From contig NC_133237.1 in assembly GCF_040436345.1 (NCBI RefSeq), forward strand, positions 20,155,749 to 20,219,748: a stretch of 64,000 nt of DNA, read 5' to 3'. The position numbers and the translations under genes are program-made. Origin of the DNA: Pagrus major. Taxonomy: Eukaryota; Chordata; Actinopteri; Spariformes; Sparidae. The notes under the pieces are model-generated. The model made no database searches, had not been told where the DNA came from, and was given only the letters and a program-made list of their open reading frames with translations. Positions 60,634-64,000 of the stretch are shown here, one piece after another; the stretch's first letter is position 1, and every line of letters begins with the position of its first letter.

Positions 60634-61825
60634 CATGACATGCACCAAGAGAACACCACACTCATCAGGAAGTAACCCAACATTACCAGGTTTCCATTAT
60701 TACACACTTCCTTAGACAATAGCGAACACATACCACGTGTCATACACATGTATTCTTACGCTTATCTGTTGCATGGAGTAAAATTAGACAGCTTGCATCA
60801 CAAAGAACACAGAGCACAATCTATTTCTGTGCAATATTTCGTGCACACCAAGCAAAAACAATTACCTTCCTGAATTTTGTGTCAAAGGGATGCATACTCT
60901 GTGCCCCTTTGAAACTTTTTAGATGACAGAAAAGCGTCCTCATCTCACATGGATGGTTCTATCAGACAGCAAATTTACAATAAATATACATATGAAAATT
61001 AAAAAAATGGAAAAAACAATCAACTATCATCACAAATCAACACTTTACATTCCAGTAAAATGTACAATGCAGCAATCTGTGAATGGCAACATCAAACATA
61101 AAACGTGTGACAACGAGAAGGAGAGGGACCAAAGTCAGCACAGCTGTCTCCACTGCCATCTTTCTGTGTGCTTCAGCTGTACTGTGTGTGTACGTCTACG
61201 CTCCAGCTGTTGTGAATTTAAAAAATATGCTCAAGTACTTCTATTGGCTTATGACAAGGAGGCAGTTTTCAGTGCGAATTCGTAGCAGCCAACTGTCTGT
61301 CTGACAGATTCTTCAAAGGGGGAGGCGCCGCTTGCTCAGGGATTTTCTTCCGAAATCATTAAGCAAGTTATTTACTTTCATGCAGAGAGTACCCGCTCAG
61401 CAGTAAGTTGAGCCGAGCCGGATAATAGCTTGCTCAATTCTCAGTTGCATCTTAGGAGTTTCCCCAGGATCCCTAAAAGCTCTGATAATATAGCTGCACA
61501 ATCTCTCCTATCTCAAAAATAGAGAGAATATTTGGACCAGGGTTGTTAGCCATTACTGACTTCAAAGTTTGTTTCATTCTGTGAGGAAGAAAACCAAATC
61601 CAAAACCAGTAACACTATCAACTCAGTTTGAGACATCTTGGTGTCCTTGCTAAACGGGCTTTAAATCATTTGTTGCATGTGGTCATTGGGTTGCATTCAT
61701 TCAGTCAATGGCATAGACAAGAATCTGACTTGCAATCAGTCAGTCATTAAATATGGATGGTGAGTTGGGGGGTTGACATTGTCGAAAAGTCCTGACGTAA
61801 CGGTTTAGGTAGAAGAATCCTCCAA

Positions 61826-63861
61826 TTAACCAAATTGGAAGAAGAAATTTCCTGGTCCAGATGCTGAAACAAACAACAAACAGGTCAATAACTGATGTAT
61901 TCTCAAAATATAGAAAAGCATAATTTCACAAATCAGTTTTGCATGATACGCACAGGAATTACCTTCAAAACTAAAACCGCCTGGGCCTCCAAAGAACGCC
62001 TTGAAAATGTTGTTGGCATCAAAATCTGGTGGAGACGAAAAGAATCAACATCAGCACAGACCTTTAAAGCTGGGCCCTCAACATAACAATAACAGCCGTT
62101 TGATAATAAAGGTAGTTAATTAGCTCAGACATGATTTGCACTTTAGTCTGATTTCACCCTTGAGACTTCCCACCCCAAGGATTGCCCAGGTGCTGACCTC
62201 CCATGTTCATGCCGTCATCCTCCAGATCCTGACCGCTGTCGTAGCGAGCCTTCTTCTTTGCGTCTGAAAGCACGCTGAAAGCCTCGCCCACCTCCTTGAA
62301 TTTCTTCTCCTCTTCCTTCTGCACCTCAGGACTAGCTCCACTGTGACGGTCTAAAAAAAGAAGGAGAAAAAAAAGAAGAAGCACAAATGTAATTTTGGCC
62401 GAGGTTCAAGTGTCTACAGTTTCATGGCTGCCCCCGTAATAAGTGGCTTAACCGTTAGTTGATGAGAAGAGTCTCGGTCGACCAAGTTTTCATTCGTCAT
62501 AAGTCACGGAAAATGCAAAAAAGCAAGTTAATTTGTAAGCATTCATCATCCATTATGTTGAAAAGTCCCCGAGTATATGTTTTTGTGAAGTTGGAAGTTA
62601 TTTATTTCCATGTTCTGAACGATGAATTGTTCAGTCTCATTGCTGGTTGTTCGACTCATTCAGAATCATTATTGCTTTTGCCATTAGCACTGTCGTTGAC
62701 GGGCGGTTTGCTTTGTCTGTACCCCCAGGAAAATATATTTAGATACTTAAATATCATAAATGTGCCACAACTACTTGACAAGGAAAGTCTTTAGTCGGGG
62801 GCAGCCCTGGCCCTAGTAGAATTGCACAGTTATTTAGTTATTAGAGATCTTTTTCGGTTCAGTTAAGCACCTGGGTGATGTAAAAGCGCCCGTTTGCGGT
62901 AAGCTTTCTTGATCTCATCTTCTGTGGCGTGCTTATCCACCCCGAGCACTTTGTAGTAATCTTTCCGCTTGCTTTTCTTCAACTCCAGCTGGGCATTTTT
63001 CAGGAAGTGCTTGTGTTCTGGAGAGTACAAAAGAAAAAAACGGGTTAAAAAACACTTATCTTTGCCGAAAGCTGCGACAGCCACAATGGAGGAATTGGCT
63101 TCTCACCTTTTGTCTTCTCTGTCTGGTAAACCTTCTCGTAGTCTCGCACTGCCTCTTCATACTGCTCTGTGTCCATATAGCTGCAGCAGAGAACACACAA
63201 GCCTGTTATTGCTTCTTTACCCACTTTGTACGAATCCACAATATGAGTTTAGATAACGATACTGTATTCTGTTGGACGGAAAAACAAATACATTATAACT
63301 TACTCTCTCTATTAACAACCAAGTTAGAGAACCTGGACATACCACTGTGCTCTCCGTAAGTAGGCCTTGATGTAGGTCTCATCCAGTTTAATGGCCTTCG
63401 TGCAGTCTTCAATGGCCTGTTCTAGTTTCTTCAGCTTTTAAAGAAAAAGAAGAGAATCACCATCTGAGGCAGAGTCAGAGAGAGAAAAGTAGTGACCTAG
63501 TTCTCTTGATGTGATAGCAGAAAGTTCAACATGGCAAAGATAACAAAAAACTTGGACTGCCAGAGGGGCAGGATGAGAACTTTGCACAGTTTATACCTGT
63601 GCTATCCTATGAACAACTACATGTGAGTGTGTGATGTATGGTTGATGATATGTATGTGATTATAAATCACTGTGATGTCAAATTCCTGTTCCTTACCTTA
63701 GATCCAACAGTGGCCCTATTACAGAACAGCTTGGCATTAGTCTTGATGTTGTTGGGGTCTATTGTTAGTGCTTCAGAATACAGCTCATACGCTGCCTCAA
63801 AGTTTCCCTCCTTGAACGCCTTGTTCCCCTCCTCCTTCTTGGCTTTTAGTGCTTTGGCATT
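61826..63861 (-). CDS. dnajc7: DNAJC7 (TPR2), Hsp70/Hsp90 co-chaperone, 5' part beyond window
   Basis: DNAJC7 combines TPR repeats that bind Hsp70 and Hsp90 with a C-terminal J domain, and recycles clients between them in the cytosol. Seven exons are visible: 63697-63861, 63343-63434, 63107-63180, 62871-63017, 62198-62350, 61963-62025 and 61826-61863. They code the last 243 residues (human total about 494). TPR sequence ([37 protein letters not shown]) leads into the J domain ([20 protein letters not shown]). The HPD motif is made by joining HHP and D across an intron. The protein ends [12 protein letters not shown] as in mammals. From 63862 to the window end is intron. The gene is cut by the window edge, not broken. 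Confidence 0.95.
62351..62870 (-). other. DNAJC7 intron inside the J domain
   Basis: This intron of 520 bp splits the aspartate codon of the HPD motif. No repeat or gene was recognised inside it. Confidence 0.6.
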
Positions 63862-64000
63862 CTGGGAAGACAACACACAGAACAACCTTAAAAGCTCCTC
63901 TGGGTTAGACAATACACTAATGGATAGATTTATAGGAATTAATATAAATTAAAAGTTTATTGGATTTATAAATCTTTTATCAACTGAATTACTCACTCTG

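Larger units (their letters stand above)
60170..61825 (-). other. ODAD4 upstream region and DNAJC7 3' UTR
   Basis: An X-box-like site lies just upstream of ODAD4. Further right, a (TTTTC)n run at 60601-60633 and probable DNAJC7 3' UTR extend to the stop codon at 61826. The DNAJC7 poly(A) signal at 60512 leaves only about 0.35 kb between the two genes. Confidence 0.6.

Overview
This window is nuclear DNA from a ray-finned (teleost) fish. All protein genes are split by GT-AG introns, the dispersed repeats are types seen throughout teleost genomes, and the CNP gene has the acidic N-terminus of the fish RICH (regeneration-induced CNPase homologue) proteins. The gene set matches the block I recall from human 17q21.2: P3H4, FKBP10, NT5C3B, KLHL11, ACLY, ODAD4 (TTC25), CNP and DNAJC7. 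Exons were joined by eye from splice signals, frame and remembered family sequences. Wherever a complete CDS is given, its joins keep one open frame from ATG to stop.

Layout: P3H4 (minus, 67-2402, C-terminus off the left edge) lies head-to-head with FKBP10 (plus, 4971-13287). Intron 1 of FKBP10 holds about 4.1 kb of a 21-bp satellite whose two halves run in opposite directions, making a very large imperfect palindrome. NT5C3B (minus, 14931-17808) is tail-to-tail with FKBP10. KLHL11 (minus, 21279-23517) and ACLY (minus, 26603-42176, with a possible coding 5' exon at 46135-46282) follow. CNP/RICH (minus, 49244-52184), ODAD4 (minus, 56501-60169) and DNAJC7 (minus, 61826-63861, N-terminal half off the right edge) end the window.

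Biologically this is a conserved neighbourhood rather than one pathway. P3H4 and FKBP65 both act in the ER on procollagen folding and lysyl hydroxylation. NT5C3B removes m7GMP, KLHL11 is a CUL3 adaptor, ACLY makes cytosolic acetyl-CoA, CNP/RICH is a prenylated 2',3'-cyclic nucleotide phosphodiesterase, ODAD4 docks outer dynein arms in motile cilia and DNAJC7 is an Hsp70/Hsp90 co-chaperone.

Most notable: the inverted satellite arms inside FKBP10 intron 1; an in-frame open exon upstream of ACLY that would give an N-terminal extension or an overlapping uORF depending on the acceptor used; a CNP-ODAD4 segment that looks inverted relative to mammals; no KLHL10 between NT5C3B and KLHL11; an X-box-like RFX site about 100 bp upstream of the ODAD4 start; and a 14-residue coding repeat in the RICH acidic region. 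I found no tRNA, rRNA, CRISPR array or intact mobile-element gene.
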